The notes under the pieces: model-generated
Seen by the model: the letters and a program-made list of their open reading frames with translations, nothing else
Databases searched by the model: none
What the model was told of the DNA's origin: nothing
In this document: in pieces, positions 17,301-24,754 of the stretch
Layout: every line of letters begins with the position of its first letter
Numbering within the stretch: the stretch's first letter is position 1
NCBI GenBank assembly: GCA_034435215.1
Contig: DAOTXM010000492.1
Location: 13,277-77,276, forward strand
From: JAABUE01 sp034435215
GTDB lineage: Bacteria > Chloroflexota > Anaerolineae > Anaerolineales > Villigracilaceae
Direction of reading: 5' to 3'
DNA length: 64,000 nucleotides
Position numbers and translations under genes: made by a program

Positions 17301-18880
17301 GCCGTCAGGCCTACACCGGCATCTTCGGGGATAAAGGCCAAACCTGCGCGCTGGCCAACCGAAAAGATGACCGTATCACACTCGATGATGTGGTTGGAGT
17401 CCGGGACTTTCTCGACCTCCAGGCGGCCAACCTCGTCGAAGCGGAACGAGCTGACCTGCATGCACTCCACACCCCGCGCTCGACCGTTCCCGTTGCCATG
17501 AATCTGTTCAAAGGAACGACTGTTGTAGATTGTGATCCCCTCTTCTTGCGCGGCTTCGATCTCCCATGCGTGGGCGGGCATTTCTTCCCGACCTTCCAGG
17601 CAGGCCATAGAAACCTGGCAGCCCAGGCGCACGGCGGAACGGGCTACGTCAATGGCGACGTTGCCACCGCCTAGTACCAGCACGCGCGGGCCAAAGGGTT
17701 TTCCATCCGGTGTGCCAATAGAATCATTTTCATCTCGTTCGTAGCGACCCAAACGCATGTCTCGCAGGAAGTGGGTGTTGATCAACACGCCATCCAAGTT
17801 GGCGCCAGGGATTGGCAGGCGCACACCCTCATGCGCACCAACGGCGATCAACACCGCCGAAAAGCCTTCTTCAAAGAGGTCGTCCAGATTGGATACGGGC
17901 GAATTCAAGCGCAATTCCACGCCGAGATCGATGATGTCCTGGACTTCGCGCTCGATAATCTCGGCCGGCAGACGGAACTCGGGCACCCCCAGGCGCAGCA
18001 TCCCACCTGCGACCGGCATCGCCTCGAAAATAGTGACAGGATACCCATCCCGGATGATATCCTGCGCAGCAGTCAATCCACATGGCCCTGCGCCAATGAT
18101 GGCTACCCTTTTATCGGGATATTTGATTTCCACAGGTTTGACCGGCTGGCGCGGCTCGGCGTAGACCTTATCGGTCACGAAGCGTTTCAGGGCGTGGATA
18201 TTGATCGGTTCATCGACCAAGCCACGGTTGCAAGCTATCTCGCAGCGATGATTGCAGATGCGTCCGCAAATGCCGGGAAAGGGGTTGTCCATTTTGATGA
18301 CGCGCAAAGCATCTGCCCAGCGTCCTTCCCTGATCAGGGCAATGTACCCCTGGGCGCGCTGTCCTGCCGGACAGGCATCGCGGCAGGGGGCAATGCCGCG
18401 CTTCTGGATCGCAAACGCATTTGGTGTGGCTTGCGGATACTGCTTATAGATAGCATGCCGTTTGGATAATCCCTCATTGAAAAGATCCGGCACAATAACC
18501 GGACATACATCAATGCAGTCCCCACAGGCAACACATTTATCTGCGATGACATATCGAGGATTGTGTAGCATGCGCGCGGTAAAATTCCCTACCTGCCCCT
18601 GCACATCCAGCACCTCGGTATTGGCCATGATTTCGATGTTAGGATGTCTGGCTACTTCAACCAGTTTTGGGGAAATTGTGCACATGGCACAATCATTGGT
18701 TGGGAAAGTCTTATCGAGCTGGGCCATCTTACCTCCGATGGCCGACTGCTTTTCCACCAGATAAACCTTAAAGCCCTGATCGGCCAGATCCAGCGCGGCC
18801 TGCATCCCCGCAATGCCCCCTCCCACCACCATCACTGCTCCAGTGGACTGATTTTCAGGATCATTTACGACCTTGGCCAT
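14309..18880 (-). CDS. hdrA: Giant HdrA with inserted NAD(P)H-binding GltD-like module
   Basis: A 1523-residue flavoprotein, far longer than classical HdrA (about 650). In order: HdrA FAD fold (VMVVGGGIAGM, 17-45); ferredoxin motif CVACGDCIDVCP (116-127); a GltD/NfnB-like insert with N-terminal Cys motifs (166-217), FAD Rossmann IIGAGPCG (about 261), NAD(P)H Rossmann LVLGGGNVAID (about 401) and YAAGDS (about 556); a further Cys cluster CLACGICSECMSC (about 650); the rest of the HdrA core; then a second FAD Rossmann (LVVGGGAAGM, about 1130); and two C-terminal 4Fe-4S motifs (about 1439 and 1477). This is the likely bifurcating hub, taking electrons from NAD(P)H and passing them via MvhD and HdrCB to MetF and ferredoxin. 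It is followed 12 bp later by the selenoprotein gene. Confidence 0.93.
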   Translation of the reverse strand: MAKVVNDPENQSTGAVMVVGGGIAGMQAALDLADQGFKVYLVEKQSAIGGKMAQLDKTFPTNDCAMCTISPKLVEVARHPNIEIMANTEVLDVQGQVGNFTARMLHNPRYVIADKCVACGDCIDVCPVIVPDLFNEGLSKRHAIYKQYPQATPNAFAIQKRGIAPCRDACPAGQRAQGYIALIREGRWADALRVIKMDNPFPGICGRICNHRCEIACNRGLVDEPINIHALKRFVTDKVYAEPRQPVKPVEIKYPDKRVAIIGAGPCGLTAAQDIIRDGYPVTIFEAMPVAGGMLRLGVPEFRLPAEIIEREVQDIIDLGVELRLNSPVSNLDDLFEEGFSAVLIAVGAHEGVRLPIPGANLDGVLINTHFLRDMRLGRYERDENDSIGTPDGKPFGPRVLVLGGGNVAIDVARSAVRLGCQVSMACLEGREEMPAHAWEIEAAQEEGITIYNSRSFEQIHGNGNGRARGVECMQVSSFRFDEVGRLEVEKVPDSNHIIECDTVIFSVGQRAGLAFIPEDAGVGLTATKTIAINPNTFAATRPGVYAAGDSVSGTAFVIEAVDSGHKAAKSILRYLRGAALEPPPKPELPVVKLSQQEIEDRIARGEIKLQPRVPMPELTVEERISNFAEVEGGYDDESAQAEAARCLACGICSECMSCVFACGVNAIDHDMPAREQSLDVGAVILAPGYEIYRAELSQEYGFGRYPNVVTSLQFERLLSASGPTMGHIQRPSDDSTPKRIAFLQCIGSRDQSHDYCSAVCCMYATKEAIMAKEHHPNLDIQVFMMDMRAFSKGYLEYYERARQRYGITYTRCRISALHEDPESRDLLLRYQDENGKAFFKRFDMVVLSVGMEISPDVRALGQRLGVELDEHGFCRTAQFNPVETSRLGIYAVGPFCEPKDIPESIVEASGAAAAAAGHLSGSRFTLTTTPEFPPERDVNGEPPRIGVFVCHCGSNIAGYLDVPVVSEYAATLPYVVHAESNLYTCSQDSIRHIIEQVNEHQLNRVVVASCTPHTHEPLFRDSLRTAGLNPYLFEMANIRNQCSWVHSTDREAATAKAKDLVRMAVSRAALLNPIYTIEIPVRQVALVVGGGAAGMTAALSLADQGFPVHLVEKESKLGGNLRNVYVPLNGREPQKVLRQLVEQINSHPKITVHLNSRVTETHGFKGNFTSVIRNGTGEQLEIVHGATILATGAQEYRQPEYGYGTNPRIITQQELEAHLTDETSVQELNSVVMILCVGPAEQFCSRICCTVALKNAIRLKELNPGMQVTILYRDIRAYGFKERLYTQARAMGVTFVRYDFDRKPEVTVDSDQSSVISGQLPVISVKVWEPVLHRDLILHPDLLALSMPIVPNKDVYDLSAMFKVPVDANGFFLEAHVKLRPVDFATDGIFMAGFAHYPKLLDESMIQAQAAAARAARVLSRSTQAAGGQVAVVDQQLCTGCLTCVRICPFQVPQIQPNQPGVGNILGAAFIEPSVCQGCGVCAAECPARAIQLLHYTDVQMAAKIGALVCPASDFVPVEAVR
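14903..14962. repeat. Degenerate ACTGATCACTG-type repeat inside hdrA
   Basis: Several copies of CACTGATCACTG-like units run through this stretch and are translated in frame as SDQSSVISGQLPVIS (about residues 1308-1322 of HdrA1). This looks like an in-frame insertion of noncoding repeat DNA in a surface loop of the second flavin module. The paralogue HdrA2 has a short, unrelated stretch there. Confidence 0.65.
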
Positions 18881-18902
18881 CTTACTACCTTTCGCTATCT
18901 AC

Positions 18903-19038
18903 TGTCATTGCGAGCGTTCCTTCCTGACACTGACCGTCAGGACGGTGTGCGAAGCAATCCTATTTTCAAGTAATTCACGGATAATTTTGGGCCACGAGAT
19001 TGCTTCGTCGAGAAGTACGCCTCCTCACAATGACATAA
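18903..19038. repeat. Dispersed palindromic repeat, family A copy 2
   Basis: It begins TGTCATTGCGAGCG and ends CTCACAATGACATA, with inner arms GCGAAGCAATCC and GAGATTGCTTCGTC. It occupies the 167-bp gap between mvhD2 and hdrA1 within the redox operon, where its mRNA could fold into a long hairpin. Confidence 0.85.
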
Positions 19039-19047
19039 ATGCGCATG

Positions 19048-19545
19048 TTATTTGCGTCTGCCGCGAAATTTGTTCTCCTCTTCTTCGATTTCTTTTTCAG
19101 GGACCTTAGCCGCCTCCTTCCAGACCTTTAACGGGTTCGGCCCTAATTGGCGGATTCGTTCCGTCATGGTTTGGGCGGCCATCGCAAAGGCTTGTCCCTG
19201 GCTACCGGACATAAAGAACATATCCAGACGCTCTTTACCCAAACCAATTTCATCTAATAATTTCTGTGCCCGTTGAATTCTGGCCAGTCCGCGCTCATTG
19301 CCGCGTACATGATGGCAATTTCCAATCGGGCAGGCAACCTCGTAGACGCCGTCCGCCCCTTGTTCGAAAGCCTCTAAAATGTAGCGGATGTCCGTTTTCC
19401 CGGTGCAGGGTAGACGGATAAATTTAACGTTGGCTGGATATTGAATGTACAGTGCGCCAGCCGTGTCAGCCGCCATATATCCGCAGTATACGCAGTAGAA
19501 GGCGGTGATCTCAGGTTCAAAGGGTGGAGCTGGATTATCCTTCAT
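19048..19545 (-). CDS. mvhD2: MvhD-type electron-transfer subunit, cysteine form
   Basis: Paralogue of the MvhD at 13784-14296, with 165 residues and no UGA. The aligned motifs are FYCVYCGYMAADTAG near residue 16, LPCTGK, then VACPIGNCHHVRGN, where the first Cys occupies the Sec position of the other copy. The C-terminal 30 residues are charged (VPEKEIEEEENKFRGRRK). Its start overlaps the stop of hdrA2 in an ATGA, so it probably works with HdrA2 as its [2Fe-2S] electron donor or acceptor. Confidence 0.92.
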   Translation of the reverse strand: MKDNPAPPFEPEITAFYCVYCGYMAADTAGALYIQYPANVKFIRLPCTGKTDIRYILEAFEQGADGVYEVACPIGNCHHVRGNERGLARIQRAQKLLDEIGLGKERLDMFFMSGSQGQAFAMAAQTMTERIRQLGPNPLKVWKEAAKVPEKEIEEEENKFRGRRK

Positions 19546-22500
19546 CGCAATATCTCATACCCTTTTCCTGGCAACCAGCTTCCCAATCCGGCAACGTTGC
19601 GGAGCATGATCTGGCTGTCGGTGAAATTGACAAGCTGTATCGCATTGGCAGGGCATTCGCCGGTACAGGTTCCACATCCTTGGCACTGGGCCGAATCAAT
19701 ATAAGCTGCTCCACCCAGTTTTCCGACCCCATATCGACCTTCTTCCTGAATGACCTGTGGAATGCCAAAAGGACAGGTGCGAGTGCAAGTCAGGCAACCG
19801 ACACACTTTTCAGGGTCGACCTGGGCAACTACCCCGCCCAGGTAAAGCGATTCCCAGGCCAACAGGGTTATCGCACGTGCAGAGGCGGCTAAAGCGTGAC
19901 TGATACTCTCTTCGATGAACTTAGGATAGTGCGCCATGCCTGCCAGGAAGATACCCTCACGCATGAAATCCATTGGGCGCAGTTTCAACTGCGCCTCGCT
20001 GAAGAACCCTTCACTGGACAGGGGAACGCGCAACATTTGGGCAAGCTCTCTTGTGCCTTCAGATGGTGCAATGGACATACTCAGGGGGATAATATCCGCT
20101 GGAAGCAACAGCCAACGATCCAGTGACACATCCAGCACTTTTACTTCCAGATGGTCCTGAACCCAATTGATTTGGGGAGGATTCTCATCGGTATAACGAA
20201 CAAAGATCACCCCACGTTGACGAGCTTCTGTATAGTGCTCTTCGCGAAAACCATACGTAACGATGTTTTTATACAGCACGCTAACCTGACAGTTTGGATT
20301 CATCAACTTGATACGAATGGCATTTTTCAATGTGGCAGTACAACATACTCGCGAGCAATAGTCTGCTTCACCCGGGGGATGCACACATTGGATCATCACC
20401 ACATTCTTTAAGGCCGCAATTTGCTCAGGATGATGAATAACTGTCTCCTCCAACTTTCTCTGCGTAATCACATTGGGGAGATCCAGCCAAGGATGTTTCT
20501 GGGTCTCCTGGCCACCGGTCGCAACGATGGTCACACCGTGATCGAAGGCTGTTCTCACAACAGTCCCATCCTGCTGCCGAGTGGTAATCTCAGTCTGGAA
20601 ATAACCCACATGGCCGGTATGCTTTACCACCTCGGTACGCGTAAAGACATTGATCCGTTGATGCGAACGGACGCGATTGACCAGATCGCGCAACAGGCGT
20701 TGCGGGTTGAAACCTGCAGCAACGTAGTAAATATTTAGAAGGTTCCCCCCTAACATTTCAGATTGTTCTACCAAGTTGACGCTGAAACCACTATCTGCAA
20801 TGGCTAGTGCAGCAGTCAGTCCTGCTACACCTCCTCCAATGACCAATGCATTTGACCTGCAACGATGCTTCTTTTTGTACACCGGCTGTGCCAAAGCAAC
20901 TCGGCCCACCGCGATACGGATCGATTCCAGGGCTTTACGCTGGGCCAAGTCTCGCTGCCACTGGTGGACTCTCCCACATTGCTCGCGCAAATTGACCAAT
21001 TCTAATAGATAAGGATTCAAACCTGCATGTCTAACAGTACGTTGGAAGAGTGATTCATGTGTTCGACTGCTACACGCTGCAATGACGATCCGGTTGATGT
21101 TTTCAGTTTGAATCTTTCCTCGGATGTACTCCAGAGATTCAGGGACACAGGCGAACTCAAGCACCTCGCTTGATACTACACCATCCCATTTGGCCACCTG
21201 ATTTGCCAGGTCCTTGGTATCCAAGTTTTCACCCAGGGTATCTTTACAAGAACAGACAAAAACACCCGTGCGCAGAGGCTGATCAGAAACATCCTTTTCG
21301 GGGGGTAAACCGTCCACTGATAGGAAAGGCCATTGACGGGTATAAACATTTGAACACAAACGGTCATTGAGCAATCGCATGACCTCTGCAGCGGCACCGC
21401 TGGCGTCAATAACAGTTTCAACAATTTCCTTCGGTGAAGAAAATGCTCCGCAGACAAATACTCCTGGATGGGTAGTTTGCAAAGGGGTGAATTTTTCCGT
21501 CCGGCAGAATCCATATTCGTTCAGTTCGATGTTGAAACTCTTAGAAAGCTGGGCAGCCGAACTTGGAGGAAGCACTCCGGTTGCCAAAACAACCATTCCA
21601 TATCGTTGTTGTTTAAGCGGCCCATTGGGATCGGCATAATTTACGATAACATCATGACTATCCGGGTCTTCTTGAAGTGAAGAGACTCGACAGCGACTGT
21701 AATGAATGTTGTACTGGTTCCGTGCCCTTGAAAAATATTTGTGGTACTCTTTGTTGAACGCTCGTTCATCCATGATGAAAATCTGGCATTCAATTTCTTC
21801 TCCCAAACGCTGCTTGGCCAGGATCGCTTCTTTGGTGGCATACATGCAACAAATCGATGAGCAATAGGAGTATTCCGGGCTGCGTGAACCTATGCATTGC
21901 AACCAGGCGATCGATCGAGGACGTTGACCATCTGAAGGGCGCACCAAAATTCCTTCCGTCGGACCCGAACGACTGGCAAGCCGTTCGTATTGCATGGCAT
22001 GTAGTACGTTCGGATATCGCCCATAACCATATTCTTCCAACTTGGATGGGTCAAAACTCTGAAAGCCTACAGCAAGGACAATAGCGCCAACCTCAACCGA
22101 GAGCAATCGCGCTTGTTGATCCAAGTCAATAGCCCCGGTTGGACATATTTCCGCGCATTTTTTACAATCAGGCTGGCATTGATTACGGTCGATCACGTAA
22201 GCATCTGGCATAGCCCGCGCAGCGACTTTATAAGCCGCCTTGCGAATACTTAATCCCTGTTGGTATTCATCTGCAAGCTCAACCGGACAAACTTGGGAGC
22301 AATACCCACAGTTTATACAGCGCGCCGGATCAACGAAACGTGGTTCTTGACGCAGTGAAACAGTAAAGTCTCCAGCCTGGCCTTCCGCATCAATAACCAG
22401 CGTATTGGTTAAGATCTCAATATTAGGATGCAAGTTGTGTTGAATATAAGCCGGGGAGATAGAGGGACGGGTACATCCGTAGCCGTGGTCTGATGTGCCT

Positions 22501-22700
22501 CTACAAAGAACGCAATCATGTTGGGGGAACATAAAACCGAGCTGTGCGACTCGCCCACCCAAACAGGGGGTTTGCTCGACCAAATACACTTTCAGGCCAG
22601 CATCCGCAAGGTCAAGGGCAGCACGCATTCCTCCAATGCCGCCACCTACGACCAAAACCATCGGTCTGGCTTGAATGTTTGGAGAGTTTGGAGCATACAT
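19542..22700 (-). CDS. hdrA2: HdrA-like flavoprotein, duplicated form (HdrA2)
   Basis: A 1052-residue protein of two HdrA-like halves without the GltD-type insert. First half: FAD Rossmann VLVVGGGIGGM (about 16-26), CVLCRGTSD (the HdrA cysteine region, about 60-70), ferredoxin motif CINCGYCSQVCP and a further CQPDCKKCAEICP cluster. Second half: VFVCSCKDTLG, FAD Rossmann LVIGGGVAGL, then C-terminal CVGCLTCTRTCP and CQGCGTCTGECP. GAGGTAACA precedes the ATG. It is the first gene of the operon. It may form a second electron-transfer unit with MvhD2, docking onto the NAD(P)H-reactive HdrA1. Confidence 0.93.
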   Translation of the reverse strand: MYAPNSPNIQARPMVLVVGGGIGGMRAALDLADAGLKVYLVEQTPCLGGRVAQLGFMFPQHDCVLCRGTSDHGYGCTRPSISPAYIQHNLHPNIEILTNTLVIDAEGQAGDFTVSLRQEPRFVDPARCINCGYCSQVCPVELADEYQQGLSIRKAAYKVAARAMPDAYVIDRNQCQPDCKKCAEICPTGAIDLDQQARLLSVEVGAIVLAVGFQSFDPSKLEEYGYGRYPNVLHAMQYERLASRSGPTEGILVRPSDGQRPRSIAWLQCIGSRSPEYSYCSSICCMYATKEAILAKQRLGEEIECQIFIMDERAFNKEYHKYFSRARNQYNIHYSRCRVSSLQEDPDSHDVIVNYADPNGPLKQQRYGMVVLATGVLPPSSAAQLSKSFNIELNEYGFCRTEKFTPLQTTHPGVFVCGAFSSPKEIVETVIDASGAAAEVMRLLNDRLCSNVYTRQWPFLSVDGLPPEKDVSDQPLRTGVFVCSCKDTLGENLDTKDLANQVAKWDGVVSSEVLEFACVPESLEYIRGKIQTENINRIVIAACSSRTHESLFQRTVRHAGLNPYLLELVNLREQCGRVHQWQRDLAQRKALESIRIAVGRVALAQPVYKKKHRCRSNALVIGGGVAGLTAALAIADSGFSVNLVEQSEMLGGNLLNIYYVAAGFNPQRLLRDLVNRVRSHQRINVFTRTEVVKHTGHVGYFQTEITTRQQDGTVVRTAFDHGVTIVATGGQETQKHPWLDLPNVITQRKLEETVIHHPEQIAALKNVVMIQCVHPPGEADYCSRVCCTATLKNAIRIKLMNPNCQVSVLYKNIVTYGFREEHYTEARQRGVIFVRYTDENPPQINWVQDHLEVKVLDVSLDRWLLLPADIIPLSMSIAPSEGTRELAQMLRVPLSSEGFFSEAQLKLRPMDFMREGIFLAGMAHYPKFIEESISHALAASARAITLLAWESLYLGGVVAQVDPEKCVGCLTCTRTCPFGIPQVIQEEGRYGVGKLGGAAYIDSAQCQGCGTCTGECPANAIQLVNFTDSQIMLRNVAGLGSWLPGKGYEILR

Positions 22701-22740
22701 TTTTGTTACCTCAGCACCTTAATCCGATGGATATTTGTTT

Positions 22741-22778
22741 TGAAAAGCAAAACACCTCCCTGCCTGATGCAAGGGAGG
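22741..22778 (-). terminator. Terminator-like hairpin in the leader of the Hdr operon
   Basis: On the minus strand CCTCCCT pairs with AGGGAGG around a 10-nt loop, followed by TGTTTTGCTTTT. It ends about 40 nt before the hdrA2 start and lies downstream of the operon's own promoter, so it would act as an attenuator, not as the end of lgt. The unit CAGGCAGG occurs both in this hairpin and about 50 nt earlier in the leader, which allows competing folds. Confidence 0.65.
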
Positions 22779-22880
22779 CGTTAGAGCGAGGCAAGCGTAT
22801 TGTTTACCTGCCTGTATCAACCAGGGCGGTTGAATCAATCAACAAATAAGTAACCTGCAATCAAAATTCAACCTAAAATC

Positions 22881-22909
22881 ATTGTAGCATTTCGAAAAAT
22901 GAAAGTCAA
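22881..22909 (-). promoter_or_regulatory. Promoter of the Hdr/Met operon
   Basis: On the minus strand TTGACT (22909-22904), a 17-bp spacer and TACAAT (22886-22881). The start of transcription would fall near 22874, giving a leader of about 174 nt. Confidence 0.75.
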
Positions 22910-22925
22910 TCAAAATTCTGGAGGT

Positions 22926-23036
22926 GGGTGTGTAGTATTTTTTCGGAAAAGTCGTCCACAGCGGCGCAAAAAGCATCTACAACGGCATCGCTAGCGGTTG
23001 TAACGAAGGAAGCCTCCGAAAATTTGCTACACACCC
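22926..23036. mobile_element. 111-bp MITE-like element with 9-bp target duplication
   Basis: The terminal inverted repeats of 22 bp (22926-22947 and 23015-23036) match at 19 positions; the outer sequence is GGGTGTGTAG. The 9-bp TCTGGAGGT flanks both ends exactly (22917-22925 and 23037-23045). No coding sequence is inside. The layout is that of a non-autonomous element mobilised by a transposase that makes 8-9-bp duplications; the parent family is not identified. It sits 16 bp upstream of the -35 box of the Hdr operon. Confidence 0.85.
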
Positions 23037-23052
23037 TCTGGAGGTTTCTGAT

Positions 23053-23119
23053 ATACCCAGGTCGGTTGAAAATTGCGCTTTTTTACGAGAAGGAATGCGC
23101 AATTTTCAACCGTGGGTAT
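23053..23119 (-). terminator. Long hairpin downstream of lgt
   Basis: Arms 23053-23078 and 23097-23119 pair over about 23 bp with one small bulge (core GGTTGAAAATTGCGC). It lies 35 bp after the lgt stop and is the likely end of the lgt transcript, although no strong T-run follows on the minus strand. Confidence 0.6.
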
Positions 23120-23153
23120 TATATATACTCGTATGGTGCAGCGCACGATCTGT

Positions 23154-24041
23154 CTAATTTGTTTCCACGGACTGCGGTTGTCGAGTAAGTTGATACTGGT
23201 TTTCCCATTTCTCCGCGAATTTCAAGCGGATATACCCATAGCGCACCAAAAGCATGACCACGCCCGCCACCGCCATAATGCCAGCCACCAAGCGCGAGTA
23301 GCTCAAGTCCGTGCCGGGGATGCGGGGCTGGTCGGGCCGGAAGGCTTCGATGATGACGCGGCCCACACCAGCGAGCACCAGCCACCAACTGAACATCGCG
23401 CCAGGTTTGAATTTCCCGGGAAATCGTCGTGCAGCCCATAACAACAAGCCCGCCGCCAGGAAGTTCCAGATCATTTCATAAGCAAAGGTCGGATGGAAAC
23501 GCGTGCTTTCTGGATAGAGAGTCATATTGCTGTATTGCGGAAGGCGATGCTGCGCTTCGATAGGGATACCCCAGGGCAGCATGGTTGGCTGGCCGTAGAG
23601 TTCCTGGTTGATGAAGTTGGCCGGGCGGGCAATCGCCTGTCCGATCATCGTGACGGGTGCGGCCACGTCCAGGAGCAGCCAGGGGTCCAGGTTGTTGCGA
23701 CGGATATAGAAGATCATCGCCAGCGCGCCAAATAATAGTCCGCCAAAAAAGTGCAATCCGCCCTGGGGGATGTTCAGGATCTGGCCGGGGTTGTCTAGGT
23801 AGTAAGAATTCCCGCCCAACGTGGCGTTGGCCACATACCACAAACGCGCACCCACCACTCCAACAGGCAAAGCCCAGATGAGCGAATTCCAGATATGTTC
23901 ACTGTTCTCGCCACGATGGGTGTATTCACGTTCGGCGATCCAGGCGGCTACGATCACACCCAGCATGACCAGCACGCCATACCAGCGTAACGCAATCGTG
24001 ATACCGAAAATTTCAAAGGAAAAAATGACAGGATCGATCAA
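23154..24041 (-). CDS. lgt: Prolipoprotein diacylglyceryl transferase
   Basis: Integral membrane enzyme that transfers the diacylglyceryl group of phosphatidylglycerol to the lipobox cysteine of prolipoproteins. The 295-residue protein has about seven hydrophobic segments. The Lgt signature region is IGQAIARPANFINQELYGQPT, in which the second half (RxxNFxNxE) carries the conserved Arg, Asn and Glu, and HPTFAYEMIWN gives the conserved His and Glu. It is monocistronic and divergent from the Rrf2 regulator. At least one likely client is in the window, the chagasin-like lipoprotein at 62654-63061. Confidence 0.96.
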   Translation of the reverse strand: MIDPVIFSFEIFGITIALRWYGVLVMLGVIVAAWIAEREYTHRGENSEHIWNSLIWALPVGVVGARLWYVANATLGGNSYYLDNPGQILNIPQGGLHFFGGLLFGALAMIFYIRRNNLDPWLLLDVAAPVTMIGQAIARPANFINQELYGQPTMLPWGIPIEAQHRLPQYSNMTLYPESTRFHPTFAYEMIWNFLAAGLLLWAARRFPGKFKPGAMFSWWLVLAGVGRVIIEAFRPDQPRIPGTDLSYSRLVAGIMAVAGVVMLLVRYGYIRLKFAEKWENQYQLTRQPQSVETN

Positions 24042-24069
24042 GAGACACCTCTAGGCTTGGAGTGTGGCC

Positions 24070-24101
24070 ATTATATCATTATGAGTGTGACAGCTATCAC
24101 C
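24070..24101 (-). promoter_or_regulatory. lgt promoter region with CRP/FNR-like palindrome
   Basis: TATAAT is found on the minus strand at 24075-24070. The palindrome TGTGACAGCTATCACC (24086-24101) covers the expected -35 region. A second palindrome of the same form (TGTGA-N6-TCAC) lies upstream of cydA2 at 27243-27258. Confidence 0.5.
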
Positions 24102-24144
24102 CATGAATTGTGACAAAAAACACATTACTTTAACGTCAAAATGC

Positions 24145-24178
24145 TTACAATAATAGTAAAGGTTTACAAAAAAGGTAA
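24145..24178 (+). promoter_or_regulatory. Tandem TTAC-N7-GTAA dyads before the Rrf2 gene
   Basis: Two perfect dyads, TTAC-N7-GTAA, at 24145-24159 and 24164-24178, have centres 19 bp apart (about two helical turns) and end 13 bp before the regulator start. They are good candidates for autoregulatory operators of the adjacent Rrf2 protein. Confidence 0.6.
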
Positions 24179-24191
24179 ATATTTAGAAACC

Positions 24192-24647
24192 ATGATCCGC
24201 ATCAACCGCAAGACCGACTATGCCATCCGCGTCATCCTGGCCCTCGCCAAACAGGGGGACGAGGCTATATTGTCCACCTCCAAAATCCAGCAGGAAATGC
24301 TCATCCCCAAAGCGTTGTCGTTGCGCGTTGTCGCAGAACTAGCAAAGGTTGGGTTCATCGTTACCTACCCTGGCCGCGAGGGCGGGCTGAAGCTGGCACA
24401 TCCGGCAGCAGAGATCAACTTGCGCCAAGTAGTGATGCACTTCGAAAGCAATTTCACCGTCTCAGAATGTTTACACGGGGGCGGTACTTGCCCCTTCGAC
24501 CACAGTTGCCCGGTCCGCTGTCGGTGGGCGCGCCTACAAGCTGTGATTCTTCAAGAATTGGAAAACACCACCTTCGACGAATTGGCGCGGGAAGCAGCCA
24601 CAGGGGCAACACTGCTTCCGTTCAACACCGAGCAGGTTGAGGCGTAG
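24192..24647 (+). CDS. Rrf2-family Fe-S transcriptional regulator
   Basis: The 151-residue winged-helix regulator begins MIRINRKTDYAIRVILALA, typical of the family. Four cysteines in the C-terminal third (Cys93, Cys100, Cys106, Cys110) resemble the Fe-S ligands of NsrR/IscR-type sensors of NO, oxygen or cluster status. An upstream in-frame ATG would add 17 residues but would run through the TTAC-N7-GTAA dyads, so 24192 is preferred. The gene lies 107 bp before cydA1 in the same direction and probably controls the bd oxidase genes in response to oxygen or NO. The target set is inferred. Confidence 0.9.
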   Translation: MIRINRKTDYAIRVILALAKQGDEAILSTSKIQQEMLIPKALSLRVVAELAKVGFIVTYPGREGGLKLAHPAAEINLRQVVMHFESNFTVSECLHGGGTCPFDHSCPVRCRWARLQAVILQELENTTFDELAREAATGATLLPFNTEQVEA

Positions 24648-24754
24648 GAGGAACGCGGAAAGGAGGGCGCAGTCCGGGAGGGACGCTACCGAATCATCTG
24701 ATCTCATTCATTCAAAAATCAATATCGATCCGAATCTATCAAGGAGAATGCACT

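Noticed and set aside
22755..22778. Hairpin as the terminator of lgt
   Set aside because: A promoter lies between it and lgt, another long hairpin lies directly after lgt, and it is only 40-60 nt from the hdrA2 start; an attenuator role fits better.
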